This document shows, one piece after another, positions 1 to 9,104 of a DNA stretch of 64,000 bases (within the stretch, counting starts at the first letter, position 1; each line of letters opens with the position of its first letter). The DNA is from Streptomyces sp. NBC_01224 (GTDB lineage: Bacteria > Actinomycetota > Actinomycetes > Streptomycetales > Streptomycetaceae), in NCBI RefSeq assembly GCF_036002945.1, contig NZ_CP108529.1:9357001-9421000 (forward strand), written 5' to 3'. Both the position numbers and the translations under genes were made by a program. The notes under the pieces were generated by a model. It searched no databases. It was not told the DNA's origin and was given only the letters and a program-made list of their open reading frames with translations.

Positions 1-884
1 GCACCGAACTCGTCGTCGGGGCCCAGCACCCCTCGGTGCAGCGGCTGCAGTTGTTCTTGTCCGAGTCGACGTGGGACCACGAGCAGGTCAACGCCCGCCG
101 GGTGGAACTGCTGCTGGCCGACCCCGCGACCGCGCCGCACCCGGGCGGGGTGCTGGTGATCGATGACTCCGGGGACCGTAAGGACGGGAAGGCGACCGCG
201 CACATCGGACGGCAGTGGCTGGGCCGACTGGGCAAGACCGACAACGGCATCGTGACCGTGACCACCTGCTGGGCGGACGAGAACCTCTACTACCCGCTGC
301 ACGCCGTGCCCTACAGCCCCGCCCATCACTTCCCCAAGGGCAAGAGCGACCCCGGCTTCCGCACGAAGCTCCAGATCGCCGCCGAACTGGCCCGCAGCGC
401 GAAGGGCGCCGGGGTGGCCTTCCGGGCGGTGGCCGCCGACTGCGCCTACGGTGACCAGGACGGCTTCCGCAGGGAACTCGACCAGGCGGGACTGCCGTTC
501 GTGATGGCCCTCAAACCGAGCCACGGTACCTGGGCCTACGGCGTGGACGCCTACACCCCTGTTGACGCCGCCCGCGCCCTGAGCTGGACGGACCCCAAGC
601 ATCCCGGGGACTGGACCGCGTCGAGCGCACCTTCCGCGACGGACACACCGAGACATGGTGGGCCGCCGACGCCTGCCTGGGCTGGTGGGGACCGGACGGC
701 CTCACCCGCCTCGTCGTGGCCACCACCGAGCCGGCCACCCTGCCCGCGCGGACCACCTGGTATCTGGCCACCGACCTGCCCCGCCCCGGCGGTCCTCGCG
801 AGGCCGACAGCCCCGAACCGGCCGCCGACCTGTATGAAGTCGTCCGGATCTACGGCATCAGGCACTGGATCGAGCAAAGCCATG
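1..884 (+). pseudogene. IS701-family transposase remnant
   Basis: Reading runs in from the left edge of the window, so the N-terminus is outside. The protein shows the IS701 DDE core: VLVIDDSGDRK near 155-185, then KTDNGIVTV and VAADCAYGD. Around 605-615 one base is lost or gained and homology moves to another frame (ERTFRDGHTETWW onward, ending RHWIEQS near 860-881). The C-terminal third of the family is missing and unrelated sequence follows. The gene is therefore cut at both ends and frameshifted, and cannot make a working transposase. Confidence 0.85.
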
Positions 885-1547
885 CACACCCACGGCCGCC
901 CCGCCTACGGCTGCGGCTTCTTCGGCGGCCGCCGGTGGGGAGAAGCGCCGCCCGGCGAAGGCGAGCTGATGAGCCGGCATTGGCTCGGGCGCGGGCCCGT
1001 ATGCCAGGCTCCAGCCGTCGTCCGGTTCTTCGCGAAGGTGCAGGCGCAGGGCGTCCGTGCACTCGTCCAGGCCGCGCGCGGGCTCCGGCACGCTGCTCAG
1101 ACGGGTCTTGAGTTCGTCCAGCCAGTCGTCCTCCGGGCTGGTGCTGTCGCCTTGCCAGCCCACCGCGTTGCTTAGCCCGGGCGCGGCGAGCCGTTCACGG
1201 ACGAGAGCCAGGGCCGCTTCTGCCGCAGGCCGGGAATCCTCCAGCGGTCGGACGGCCTCGGCATGGGCCCGCGCGCAATCCGAGTCATTCCCCACGGCTT
1301 CGGTGTGGGCCGTGCGGTGGGCAGCCAGTTGTGCGACTGCCTCCGCGTGGGCCTGGTCGGCAGCTGCGACTGCCTGTTCGAGGTCGAGCCCGCTGAGGTC
1401 GCTTCGCTGTCTGCATGCTTCCAACGCTGCCTCGGCGTCGGCGGCCCGCCGGTGACTCTCCTCGGCCTGGGCGCGGTCTTCCTGGGCAGCCTGTGCCGCG
1501 GCCTGCAGCCCGGCTCCAGGGTGCTTGAGCTGCGGTCTGTACGCCAA
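858..1547 (-). CDS. Hypothetical coiled-coil protein, possibly truncated
   Basis: About 229 residues. Residues 12-110 are rich in Ala, Glu, Gln and Arg with heptad-like spacing, suggesting a long coiled coil; the second half is acidic with several Trp. Third codon positions are strongly G or C, which supports real coding. The first start codon in the frame is TTG at 1547, with GAGGA about 13 bases upstream, so the true N-terminus may be missing. The last ten or so codons are antisense to the end of the IS701 remnant, so the C-terminus may also be artificial. I do not recognise the family. Confidence 0.45.
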   Translation of the reverse strand: MAYRPQLKHPGAGLQAAAQAAQEDRAQAEESHRRAADAEAALEACRQRSDLSGLDLEQAVAAADQAHAEAVAQLAAHRTAHTEAVGNDSDCARAHAEAVRPLEDSRPAAEAALALVRERLAAPGLSNAVGWQGDSTSPEDDWLDELKTRLSSVPEPARGLDECTDALRLHLREEPDDGWSLAYGPAPEPMPAHQLAFAGRRFSPPAAAEEAAAVGGAAVGVHGFARSSA

Positions 1548-1646
1548 GCCTGTGAACGAGTCCTCTGGGCTGGGGTGTCTGACACCCTCCCCTGGTCAAA
1601 ATGCGTTGGCGAGGGATTCACCCGGTGGCAGGATGGCTCGGTGAAT

Positions 1647-2249
1647 ATGGCACAGAACCAGAGAGCCCCTGTCGTGCGTCCCATCACCGACTCCGACATT
1701 CCCACCGCGGTCGATACCCTCGCCCGCGCCTTCGCCGACTACCCCTACACGCGGCACGTGATCGCAGCGGACGATCACGAGGACCGGATCCGGCAGTCCC
1801 AGGAGCTGTGCCTGACCCGCATCGGCATGGTGTACGGCCGAGTCTGGGTCGCCGACGAAGGCCGCGCCGTGGCTGTCTGGGCCATTCCCGGCCAGGATCC
1901 CTCGCCCGCCTTCGCTGAACTCGGGCCGACCCTCGGCGAACTCAGCGGCGACCGGGCCGCCGCTTCCGCGGCCGCGGAAGCGGCCATTGCCCCGAACCGG
2001 CCCCAGGAGCCGGGATGGTTCCTGGAAACCGTGGGAACTGCCCCCGAGGCCCAGGGGCAGGGCCTCGGCAGTGCCGTGCTGATTCCCGGCATCCAGGAGG
2101 CCGAGCACGCTGGGTATCCAGCGTTCCTGGAGACCTCCAGCGAGGCGAACGTGCAATTCTACGAGCGCCTCGGCTTCAAGGTCACAGCCGATGTCCACCT
2201 CCCCGACAACGGCCCCCGCACGTGGTGCATGCGCAGGGACCCGCGCTGA
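1647..2249 (+). CDS. GNAT-family N-acetyltransferase
   Basis: A 200-residue protein with the GNAT fold: N-terminal VRPITDSDIPTAVDTLARAF, a central motif TVGTAPEAQGQGLGSAV (the acetyl-CoA pyrophosphate loop, R/Q-x-x-G-x-G/A type), and the C-terminal NVQFYERLGFKVTADV segment seen in most GNATs. It should transfer an acetyl group from acetyl-CoA to an amine; the substrate cannot be predicted. The ATG at 1647 was chosen; a GTG at 1641 in the same frame is equally possible (AGG about 8 bases upstream). The open frame extends upstream to 1263 but that part is antisense to the coiled-coil gene and has no GNAT character. Confidence 0.85.
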   Translation: MAQNQRAPVVRPITDSDIPTAVDTLARAFADYPYTRHVIAADDHEDRIRQSQELCLTRIGMVYGRVWVADEGRAVAVWAIPGQDPSPAFAELGPTLGELSGDRAAASAAAEAAIAPNRPQEPGWFLETVGTAPEAQGQGLGSAVLIPGIQEAEHAGYPAFLETSSEANVQFYERLGFKVTADVHLPDNGPRTWCMRRDPR

Positions 2250-2707
2250 GAACCTGAATTCTCACCTTCGACGGGGGCCGTGCTCAGACCACCTCGTCGT
2301 CCTCGTCCAACTTCGGGAGAACAGGGCGGCCCACGGCGGACAACGCTGCGACAGCCGGCCCCGCAGCAAGCCCCACGACGAGCCCCGCTCCCAGCCGCAT
2401 AGCGTCCAGCCGCCATCTGGCGGCTGTCGCTGATCAGACCCCCTCTTCGCCCACCCCGGCCGTCTGCAACTCCTCTTCTCCGAGCATTGAACTGCCTGGA
2501 GAAGCGTCCCGGCCCCGCACGAGCGCCAGGGCCGGAGCCGGACTCACGCACCCTGCCCCGTCCGCCCATCCACGAGACCTCTAACATCATGTGGCGTTTC
2601 GTCGTCGGACACCGGTGCCTGCCTGGCCGTGTCCGCCGCCCAACGCCCACGACGTCCGCCGCACAGCGATGGAGTCGGGTATCGAGCTGCCGAGGAGAGG
2701 AACGTTC
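2250..2707. other. Intergenic region without a convincing gene
   Basis: Several overlapping frames are open simply because the DNA is GC-rich. The only coding-like piece is a short minus-strand frame from about 2394 to 2278 with a hydrophobic 38-residue product and no ribosome binding site. The last 20 bases hold the ribosome binding site of the next gene. Confidence 0.4.
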
Positions 2708-4252
2708 ATGCGCGCTCGGAGCATCGGCGCGGCCGCCGCAACAGCATTGGCGCTGGTGGCTGTCCGCGACCTCGTCCAGAAGAAGCACGCACTGCTAAGA
2801 AACTTCCCCGTGATCGGGCACGCCCGGTACCTGCTGGAGACGATCGGGCCGGAGCTGCGGCAGTACGTCGTGACATCCAACGAGGAAGAGCGCCCGTTCA
2901 GCCGTGACCAGCGCACCTGGATCTATGCGTCGGCGAAGGAAGAGAACAACTACTTCGGGTTCGGAACCGACGTAGACGTCGAGCACGTGCAAGGGCACGC
3001 GTACGTGAAGCAGCGGACGTTCGCCGGCACGCTGCCCGATCTGCACGACCCGCAGGGCCCGCTGCCCTCGGCCAAGGTGCTGGGCGGCCCGCGCGGGCGC
3101 GCCAAGGCGTTCCGGCCGGCGAGCGTCGTGAACATCTCGGCGATGAGCTTCGGATCGCTGTCCGGCGCGGCCATCACGGCGCTCAACAAGGGCGCGGCGC
3201 TGGCCGGCGCGATGCAGAACACGGGTGAGGGCGGCCTCTCGCAGTACCACCGCAACGGCGGTGACCTCGTCCTCCAGATCGGGACGTCGTACTTCGGTTG
3301 CCGCAACGAGGACGGCACCTTCAACCTTGACAAGCTCAAGGACGTGGTCGCAGGCGCCCCTGTCAAGGCGATAGAGATCAAGCTTTCCCAGGGCGCCAAG
3401 CCGGGGCTCGGTGGGATGCTGCCAGGCGCGAAGGTGACCCCCGAGATTGCCAAGATCCGCGGCATCCCGGCCGGCAAGGACTGCGCCTCCCCCTCTCGGC
3501 ACACCGCGTTCCACGACGTCGACTCGATGCTCGACTTCGTGGAGCTGCTCGCCACCGAGACCGGTTTGCCGGTCGGGATCAAGAGCGCTGTGGGGGAGAT
3601 GAGCTTCTGGCAGGAGCTGGCCACGCTGATGGCGCGTGGTGATCGCGGGGTCGACTTCGTGACGATCGACGGCGGCGAGGGCGGCACCGGGGCGGCTCCC
3701 CTGATCTTCACCGACTCGGTGTCGCTGCCGTTCCGGATGGGCTTCTCCCGCGTCTACAGCACGTTCGCCGAGCGGGGTCTGACCGACGACCTCACCTTCA
3801 TCGGCTCCGGCAAGCTCGGCCTGCCCGAGAACGCCGCCGTCGCCTTCGCCCTGGGTGTCGACATGATCAACGTCGCCCGCGAGGCAATGCTGTCCATCGG
3901 CTGCATCCAGGCGCAGAAATGCCATACCGACAAGTGCCCCACCGGCATCGCCACCCAGGACCCGTGGCTGGTGCGCGGCGTCGACGCGCCCTCGAAGGCC
4001 ACCCGGGCCGCTGTCTACCTGCGCACCCTGCGTAAGGAGCTGCTGAAGGTCTCGGGAGCTGTCGGCGTCGCCCACCCGGCACTCATCACCACCACCGACA
4101 TCGAGATCATGAACGGCGACTACGACGCCCGCACCTTGGCGAGCGTCTACGGCTACAAGGACGGCTGGGGCGAACTCGGCCCGGAGCTCGCCCAGGAGAT
4201 CACCGCGCTGCTCACCGCCAAACCGACCCCTCTCCAGAAGCCTGTCGGCTGA
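2708..4252 (+). CDS. FMN-binding glutamate synthase family protein
   Basis: 514 residues. Start ATG at 2708 is preceded by GAGGAGAGG with a 7-base spacer; the open frame reaches 2591 but that extension is not conserved in character. Residues 5-20 form a hydrophobic N-terminal segment, as in membrane-anchored members. The Glu_synthase barrel follows, with SAMSFGSLSGAA (about 135), the FMN-binding DGGEGGTGAAP (about 320) and the cysteine cluster CIQAQKCHTDKCPTG (about 398) that holds a 3Fe-4S centre in glutamate synthase. It lacks the glutaminase domain and so is one of the stand-alone homologues of the GltB FMN domain, whose physiological reaction is not settled. A strong hairpin lies 225 bases after the stop. 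Confidence 0.92.
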   Translation: MRARSIGAAAATALALVAVRDLVQKKHALLRNFPVIGHARYLLETIGPELRQYVVTSNEEERPFSRDQRTWIYASAKEENNYFGFGTDVDVEHVQGHAYVKQRTFAGTLPDLHDPQGPLPSAKVLGGPRGRAKAFRPASVVNISAMSFGSLSGAAITALNKGAALAGAMQNTGEGGLSQYHRNGGDLVLQIGTSYFGCRNEDGTFNLDKLKDVVAGAPVKAIEIKLSQGAKPGLGGMLPGAKVTPEIAKIRGIPAGKDCASPSRHTAFHDVDSMLDFVELLATETGLPVGIKSAVGEMSFWQELATLMARGDRGVDFVTIDGGEGGTGAAPLIFTDSVSLPFRMGFSRVYSTFAERGLTDDLTFIGSGKLGLPENAAVAFALGVDMINVAREAMLSIGCIQAQKCHTDKCPTGIATQDPWLVRGVDAPSKATRAAVYLRTLRKELLKVSGAVGVAHPALITTTDIEIMNGDYDARTLASVYGYKDGWGELGPELAQEITALLTAKPTPLQKPVG

Positions 4253-4934
4253 CGTGTGACGAGTTGCCAGTGCCTGATCTGCGAGGTCGGGCGGTGCGGG
4301 GCGGTCGGCCGGGCTGACTACGAGCCACGGCCTGTTGACCCGGGCGGGTGGGACTGGCACGGCGACTTCCCGGCCCCTCCGGGGCGCGGGTCCTGGGGGC
4401 ACGCCCGACCAGCACCACCTGCTGCACGACGAGATGGCGGCCGCCCAAACGCCGACTCCACGCTGAGCCCAGCCAGCGGTGCCCTCAGCCACACGTGGCT
4501 GAGGGCACCGCCGCATTCCAGTCGCCAGCGCCTTCGTCGGAGGTCGGCTCTCGGCGCACTTCTTCGACCGGCCGTGAAGAAGGACCCCGGCCGGTCGGAA
4601 CGCGCCGTGAGATCTTCGGCTACGCCGATACCGACAAAGGTCCGCTGCAGTTGCGCAGACCTGCCTCGATTCCTACGGTGCAGCCGTGACGGGCAGCGCC
4701 CGGGTCGCTAGCCTCGCCCTGCAACCGATCCGCGCCGCCCGCACCGCGATGCACACCACCGCCCCGACGATGCGCGCCACCGCACCCGATACCCGGGCAG
4801 TGCACTGCATCCGATGCACGACATCGACCCGGAGTGCACGACATCGGAGTGGGGAGGCCCGCGCGGACCAGGAGGAGCCAGATCTTCGGCGAGCCGTAGG
4901 TACCGCCGGAGCCCCTTCTTCAGCCGGTGCTGGG
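4253..4934. other. Non-coding stretch with hairpin and short direct repeat
   Basis: No frame here has a start, ribosome binding site and family character. It contains the hairpin at 4477-4510 and a 12-base direct repeat TGCACGACATCG at 4815-4826 and 4835-4846 (period 20). The right part borders the decayed group II intron, and homology to the intron-encoded protein may run a few tens of bases into it in another frame. Confidence 0.4.
4477..4510. terminator. Perfect 16-bp hairpin, probable terminator
   Basis: Arms 4477-4492 and 4495-4510 are perfectly complementary (CGGTGCCCTCAGCCAC and its complement) around a 2-base centre. There is no T-run, which is usual for actinobacterial terminators. 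It lies downstream of the glutamate-synthase-like gene. Confidence 0.75.
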
Positions 4935-5545
4935 TCACGGGGCGGGGATCTTCATCCCTCGGTAGAGGTAGCGGATGGTCTTCACCCTGGCGGGGTCGAA
5001 CAGTCGCACCTCGTCCGTGACGGGCCACCAGCGGCCACCGCAGTAGCGGTGGCGCAGGTCCTTCCAGGTGCTCCGGCGGACTTTCTTCGCAGCCATTTGA
5101 TGACCCGCTGCCAGACGAAACGGCGTAGGTATCAGAAGGTGGCGTGCGAGACACCGAAGCGGAAGTAGGCGGTCCAGCCCCGCAGCACCCGGTTGAGGCG
5201 GTGCAGCAGGACTTCCAGCGGCAGATTGGTGTCCTGCCGGCATACGTTGCTCACCTTGTCCTTGATCGACGCGAGCGCCTTCTTGGACGGGTAGGTGTAG
5301 ACGTAGTGCCGGTTGGTGCCCTTCTTCCGGTGGCGCTGGAGGCGCCGGCCGAGGAAGTCCAGGCCCTCGTCGATGTGCGTGATCTTCGTCTTCTCCGGTG
5401 ACAGGGGCAGGCTCAGGGGAGAGGACCTCAGCTACCCAGGCACGGATGGCTGTCGCATCCTCGCGGGTCCCGGCGACGAGCACGAGAAAGTCGTCCGCGT
5501 ACCGGCAGATCCGGTAGTTGGGCTTGCCCGTTGCCCGCCGGTGGG
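4935..5545 (-). pseudogene. Group II intron reverse transcriptase/maturase remnant
   Basis: On the minus strand the frame begins with GKPNYRICRYADDFLVLVAG, which contains the YADD active-site box of group II intron reverse transcriptases, and ends with CGGRWWPV and RYLYRGMKIPAP, typical of the C-terminal domain of these proteins. Between them the homology shifts frames at least twice (pieces such as YVYTYPSKKALASIKDKV and GWTAYFRFGVS lie in another frame). The N-terminal fingers region is absent, and TGA replaces the Trp codon expected after the last Pro. It is a dead gene. Confidence 0.85.
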
Positions 5546-6088
5546 CCCTGCGGCTGCGGGTGGCTCCTGGTCCTCCCCTCCGCCCCACCACGAGACCATC
5601 AGCCGGCGACGGACCTGCCCCCACTCCCGGCCTGGAAGGACGGTGCTTGCGCGGTCTCGGATGGTTCCCACGTTTCCTGTGTGCCGATCGGCCAGGATGG
5701 GTGCCCTGCTTTGCCCTGACAGCCTAGCCGTGCCTACGCCGCAGCCCTTCGGCACGGCCCCCGGACCTGAAGACTTCTCGGGCTCCGGAGTCGGCGGCCC
5801 GCATGTAGGGCAGCCGCGTACTGCATCCCGGCCCAGATCCACCAGGTTGGAGCCGGTACAACGCTTACGGAGCTTTAACCGCAGGTTCCTCACGTACACC
5901 TTCTGGCCTCGCTTGCCGGACCCGCACCGTCTGGCAGTACCGGCGCGTCCCGTCGTTGTCGGGGCTGCCTCCCGCCCTTCCCGGCATCCCCCGGGTCGGA
6001 CTGGCCCCAGCTTCTACCGAACCGCTGCGACGGCCCGGCGGTGGTGGTCTTGCACCTCCACTCGGTCACACAAAACTTCGTGGCGCAC
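4935..6088 (-). mobile_element. Decayed group II intron, 5-prime end at 6088
   Basis: Read on the minus strand, the element starts GTGCGCCACG at 6088, the consensus 5-prime end of bacterial group II introns (GUGYG), followed by domain I-like sequence with GAGTGGAGGTGCAAGACC. The reverse transcriptase remnant lies in the second half. No domain V (AGC triad hairpin with GAAA loop) can be found after it, so the 3-prime end is lost. The intron sits right next to an IS3 OrfA remnant whose reading stops at the intron boundary, suggesting insertion into that element. A second copy of the first 130 or so bases is at 25556-25685. Confidence 0.75.
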
Positions 6089-6091
6089 CCA

Positions 6092-6180
6092 TGCATCGCT
6101 TGAGGACATCACGTTCCGTCTCCAGCTCGCGTATCCGCTTGTTCTTCTCGTTCATCTCCCGGCGCAGCCTGCTGCACGGT
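6092..6180 (-). pseudogene. IS3-family OrfA C-terminal fragment
   Basis: About 25 codons on the minus strand read LRREMNEKNKRIRELETERD followed by VLKRCM, the leucine-zipper end of an IS3-family OrfA. The frame is closed by a stop a few codons upstream and is cut at the group II intron 5-prime end downstream. No OrfB follows here; an IS3 OrfB tail is found far away at 59294-59508. Confidence 0.65.
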
Positions 6181-6385
6181 GCAGCGCCTTACGCCGACCC
6201 GCCCCAGAGCCCGTGCGCGACCACGTACAACGAGCAGGGCCGGTACCGGCTGCGCGAAGACTGTGCGCGGGGACCGGCCCCGACGCACCGTCACGACGCC
6301 CCACTGCAGCTCCCGGTACGACTTTCCACCCGCGCGGGTGACGCCCGCCAGGCAGCAACGATTCTTCGCCGATCAGGGCCGGAGC

Positions 6386-6850
6386 ATGAGGGGCATGATT
6401 CGTCCTCTGCGCCGTACCACCACCTTCTTCGCGGCCGCCGCGGTGGTCGCCGGTCTCGCGGTCACCGCTGCTCCCGCCATGGCCGCCACCTCCCACAGCC
6501 TCGTCGGCCGGGCCCCGGCCGCCCGCGACCTCCCGGAGCCGCCTGACGCCGCGAAGGCCCGCGAGCTGCTTGCGGGCCTCGGCGTGGCCGACGAGGCGGT
6601 CGGCGTCATCTGCGGCACCGATGGCAGATCGGGGCTCACGGTGGGGACGGCCCACGCCAGGGACTGCGCCACAGCACTCCAGGTCGCGAGCGCCTACACG
6701 CGGAGCTGGAACAGCGGTGGCGAAGGGGCCACGACCGTCCACGCCGCAGGATCCGTCTGGAGCTGTCGGGAACAGCCGGGTCCGTTGAATCCGTATCAGG
6801 AATGCGTCGAGACAGGCGGCACCGGCCGCATGGTCACCCTGACGTCCTGA
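6386..6850 (+). CDS. Small secreted protein of unknown function
   Basis: 154 residues with a clear Sec signal peptide: basic MIRPLRR, a hydrophobic core FFAAAAVVAGLAVTA, and a signal peptidase site after APAMA. The mature part has paired cysteines (CGTD, RDCA, WSCRE, ECVE), which could form disulfides outside the cell. ATG at 6386 has AGGG about 8 bases upstream; ATG at 6395 is the alternative and would begin the signal peptide more directly. I do not recognise a family. Confidence 0.7.
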   Translation: MRGMIRPLRRTTTFFAAAAVVAGLAVTAAPAMAATSHSLVGRAPAARDLPEPPDAAKARELLAGLGVADEAVGVICGTDGRSGLTVGTAHARDCATALQVASAYTRSWNSGGEGATTVHAAGSVWSCREQPGPLNPYQECVETGGTGRMVTLTS

Positions 6851-6920
6851 TCAAGACGCCCGTCGACGCTACGGGCCTGCTGGTCGCAGTGCTCGCCGAT
6901 CCTGCTTCGGAGGTGTGCTC

Positions 6921-7268
6921 ATGATGTACGTCCGAATGCTTGTGGAGGCGGCCCGGCACTGGGATGATCCTGGTGCTTCCCGCCGGCGTTCTCCCGGCCT
7001 GCCCCACAACACCGCGCTGCGTCGGCGGCTCCTTGAGCTCTCGGCGCGGATCTGGTGGCATCCCTTCTTCACCGCCAGCGGGGGCCGTGCACCGGCGGCC
7101 CGGGTGGAGTTGCGTTGCCTGGCCCGCGAGCGTGGGCAGCGGACAGCGCGGGCCTCGTGAGCGCGGGGCCGTTCGACTGCCGGGCAGGAGGCGGTCCTGC
7201 GGGCGATCAGGGATGTCATTGCGGACACCGGGGATGCCCCCGCGGTCTGGGAGATTCATGTGACTTAG
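6921..7268 (+). pseudogene. HTH protein remnant, LexA-like domain after an in-frame stop
   Basis: ATG at 6921 has CGGAGG 7 bases upstream and opens an 80-residue frame (MMYVRMLVEAARHW onward) that stops at TGA 7158-7160. The same frame then continues for 35 codons with AGQEAVLRAIRDVIADTG and DAPAVWEI, which resembles the N-terminal winged-helix start of LexA-type proteins, before TAG at 7266. A nonsense change in one longer gene is the simplest reading. The recognition helix itself is lost. Confidence 0.4.
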
Positions 7269-7365
7269 CGCTGTAGTTGGCCAGTCTGGACAGGTAGGTG
7301 CTCAGTCGTGGGGGTGGGCCATTCGAACATCCGCAGGGATGCGGAGCCGCAGGCTTGATATATCT

Positions 7366-7391
7366 TGAACGTGTTCAGTTGAACATGTTCA
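7366..7391. promoter_or_regulatory. Tandem palindromic operator upstream of membrane gene
   Basis: Two 12-base palindromes, TGAACGTGTTCA at 7366-7377 and TGAACATGTTCA at 7380-7391, lie 14 bases apart centre to centre; the second extends to the perfect 14-mer TTGAACATGTTCAA. They end just before the AAGGGGGG ribosome binding site of the gene at 7405. The layout suggests a site for a dimeric TetR, GntR or PadR-type repressor, but no such regulator lies beside it. Confidence 0.6.
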
Positions 7392-7404
7392 AGGGGGGTT
7401 TGCG

Positions 7405-8067
7405 GTGGAGGAATGCCAGAGGGTGGGTGCCCGGCAATGGGGGTGGGCCGTGGCGGGGGTGGTGGCGGCAGGGATTGCGGCGGCCCTCGGGCTAGTGATC
7501 GTCACCTACCTGGCCGGGTTCTTCGTTATCAGCGTGGCCGCGGTCGCCGTCCCGCTCTTGATGCGAGACCAGCCGAAGGGATTTGCCCGAGCTTGCTTCG
7601 TCGTCGGGGCGGGCCTGCTGGCCTGGGGCCTGATCGGCGCCGTTATCGGCATGTTTCTGTTCGTTCCAGCGGCCCTGTTGTTGCTCGTCGCAGCCTTTAC
7701 GGACGCCGGCAACCGCCCAGTCGCATGGCTGGCGGTGACCACGCCCATCGCGGCCGCGGCAGCCGTGGCACTGTTCTATCTCCAGCCTCCGGACCCGGAG
7801 AACGAACCGCCACCCTCCTTTCACGCGACACTCGACTCCACCAGCCGGTTTTACGATCTGGACTTCAATCTGCGCAAGGAACAGCTGCGAGACTTCGGCG
7901 CCACGCGGATTGAGGTCGGTGAGCATCAGCCTGGTCAACTCATACTCACAGTGGGGATGCCCGACAGCTTCGCAGAAGGGCAGAGTCAGGACAGGCTCAA
8001 GGAGCAGATCCTGCGGCTACCAGGGGTAGTCGATCTACGCCTCTGCACGTTCCACACCTGCGATTAG
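7405..8067 (+). CDS. Membrane protein with four N-terminal helices
   Basis: 220 residues from GTG 7405, with AAGGGGGG 6 bases upstream. Residues 12-105 hold about four hydrophobic helices (WAVAGVVAAGIAAALGLVIV; FFVISVAAVAVPLL; ACFVVGAGLLAWGLIGAVIG; VAWLAVTTPIAAAAAVALFY). Residues 115-220 are soluble and probably outside, ending in two cysteines (CTFHTC). The double palindrome just upstream indicates tight repression. Family not recognised. Confidence 0.7.
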   Translation: MEECQRVGARQWGWAVAGVVAAGIAAALGLVIVTYLAGFFVISVAAVAVPLLMRDQPKGFARACFVVGAGLLAWGLIGAVIGMFLFVPAALLLLVAAFTDAGNRPVAWLAVTTPIAAAAAVALFYLQPPDPENEPPPSFHATLDSTSRFYDLDFNLRKEQLRDFGATRIEVGEHQPGQLILTVGMPDSFAEGQSQDRLKEQILRLPGVVDLRLCTFHTCD

Positions 8068-8129
8068 CAAGTCAGGAGCCTGAGCGTGCTTCGTGGCGAG
8101 TCCCGCCAGGTAGCGCGCTCAGTCACAGT

Positions 8130-8197
8130 TCGTGTGACTGAGCACTCCAGTTGGCGAGTTGAGCGTTGTGGTTGGCGGGCGAGCTGATCTCGCCCCC
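8130..8197 (+). repeat. Left degenerate tandem repeat of the VOC cassette
   Basis: Two to three degenerate copies, about 21-24 bases each, of a unit like TGAGCGCTCCAGTTGGCGAG: TGACTGAGCACTCCAGTTGG, then TTGAGCGTTGTGGTTGGCGG, then GCGAGCTGATCTCGCC. The same units occur in inverted orientation at 9105-9190, so the VOC gene lies between two inverted arrays. Single copies are also seen at about 7262 and 39583. Confidence 0.65.
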
Positions 8198-8311
8198 TAC
8201 ACGCAAGCTCTTGCCGCCCGAAGCGATCAAGACGCCGCAGCCCAACCCACCCGGGGTCATGGTGCATGAGCAGACAGGGCTCACGTGTCGGGGTGTCGTT
8301 AAGACTCCGCG

Positions 8312-9055
8312 TCAGCGGGGCGCGAGGACGCAGAACTCGTGGCCCTCCGGGTCGGCCAGGCAACTCCACGGGACGTCGCCCTGGCCGAGGTCGATGTCGG
8401 TGGCGCCGAGGGCCCGCAGCCGGGCCACCTCCGCCTCTTGATCGTCACCGGGGTACGGCAGCAGGTCAATATGAACGCGGTCTGGCACGGCCTTCACGCC
8501 GGGCGTGCGGAGGAACTCGAGATACGGGCCGACACCCTTGGCGGAGCGCAACACCGCATGATCGTCAGTCACCTCGTGCAGGGTCCAGTCCACCGCCTCG
8601 CCCCAGAACCGGGCCATGGCCCGCGGATCCGCGCAGTCGACCACCACCGCGGCGATCGGCCCGGTGTCCCGGTAGATCTCCCGAGGCTCCAGCACGCAGA
8701 ACTCGTTGCCCTCCGGGTCGGCGAGGACCGTCCACGGCACGTCGCCCTGGCCCACGTCGGCGGGCGTCGCGCCGAGAGCCTGGAGGCGCGCGACCAACTC
8801 CGCCTGATGGGCCGCAGAGGTGGAGGCGAGATCGAGGTGCACACGGTTCTTTGTTGTCGTCTTGGGTTCCGGGACGGTAACGACGTCGACGCAGACGGCG
8901 ACCGGGTCCGGCCAAACGAATCCGCCGACGGGTTCAACGTTGGTCACGCCGGGTCCCTCACTGGAAACACCCCAGCCGAGCGCTTCCGCCCAGAACCGGC
9001 CGACCGCCGAGTCATCAAGAGCCTTTATGTTCACATTCACAGGTCGCAGTGCCAT
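8312..9055 (-). CDS. VOC-family protein with two glyoxalase-like domains
   Basis: 247 residues from ATG 9055. Two tandem domains of about 120 residues each end in near-identical blocks, DPEGNEFCVLEPRE and DPEGHEFCVLAPR, and both contain GQGDVPW. This is the glyoxalase/bleomycin-resistance (VOC) fold; members bind small metabolites or drugs, or catalyse metal-dependent reactions. HLDL and HIDL supply possible metal-binding His in each half. A GTG 18 bases further upstream (9073) is an alternative start. The gene is flanked by inverted tandem-repeat arrays. Substrate unknown. Confidence 0.85.
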   Translation of the reverse strand: MALRPVNVNIKALDDSAVGRFWAEALGWGVSSEGPGVTNVEPVGGFVWPDPVAVCVDVVTVPEPKTTTKNRVHLDLASTSAAHQAELVARLQALGATPADVGQGDVPWTVLADPEGNEFCVLEPREIYRDTGPIAAVVVDCADPRAMARFWGEAVDWTLHEVTDDHAVLRSAKGVGPYLEFLRTPGVKAVPDRVHIDLLPYPGDDQEAEVARLRALGATDIDLGQGDVPWSCLADPEGHEFCVLAPR

Positions 9056-9104
9056 GTCGGCGACCCTACGCACTCTGCAACGACATCCGCAGGTACCGTC
9101 GCCA

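Noticed and set aside
2795..4516. A 573-codon minus-strand frame opposite the glutamate-synthase-like gene
   Set aside because: Antisense shadow; the plus strand has FMN and Fe-S motifs and a good ribosome binding site.
4640..4934. Search for group II intron domains V and VI
   Set aside because: No AGC-triad hairpin with GAAA loop could be found on the minus strand; the intron 3-prime end is taken as lost.
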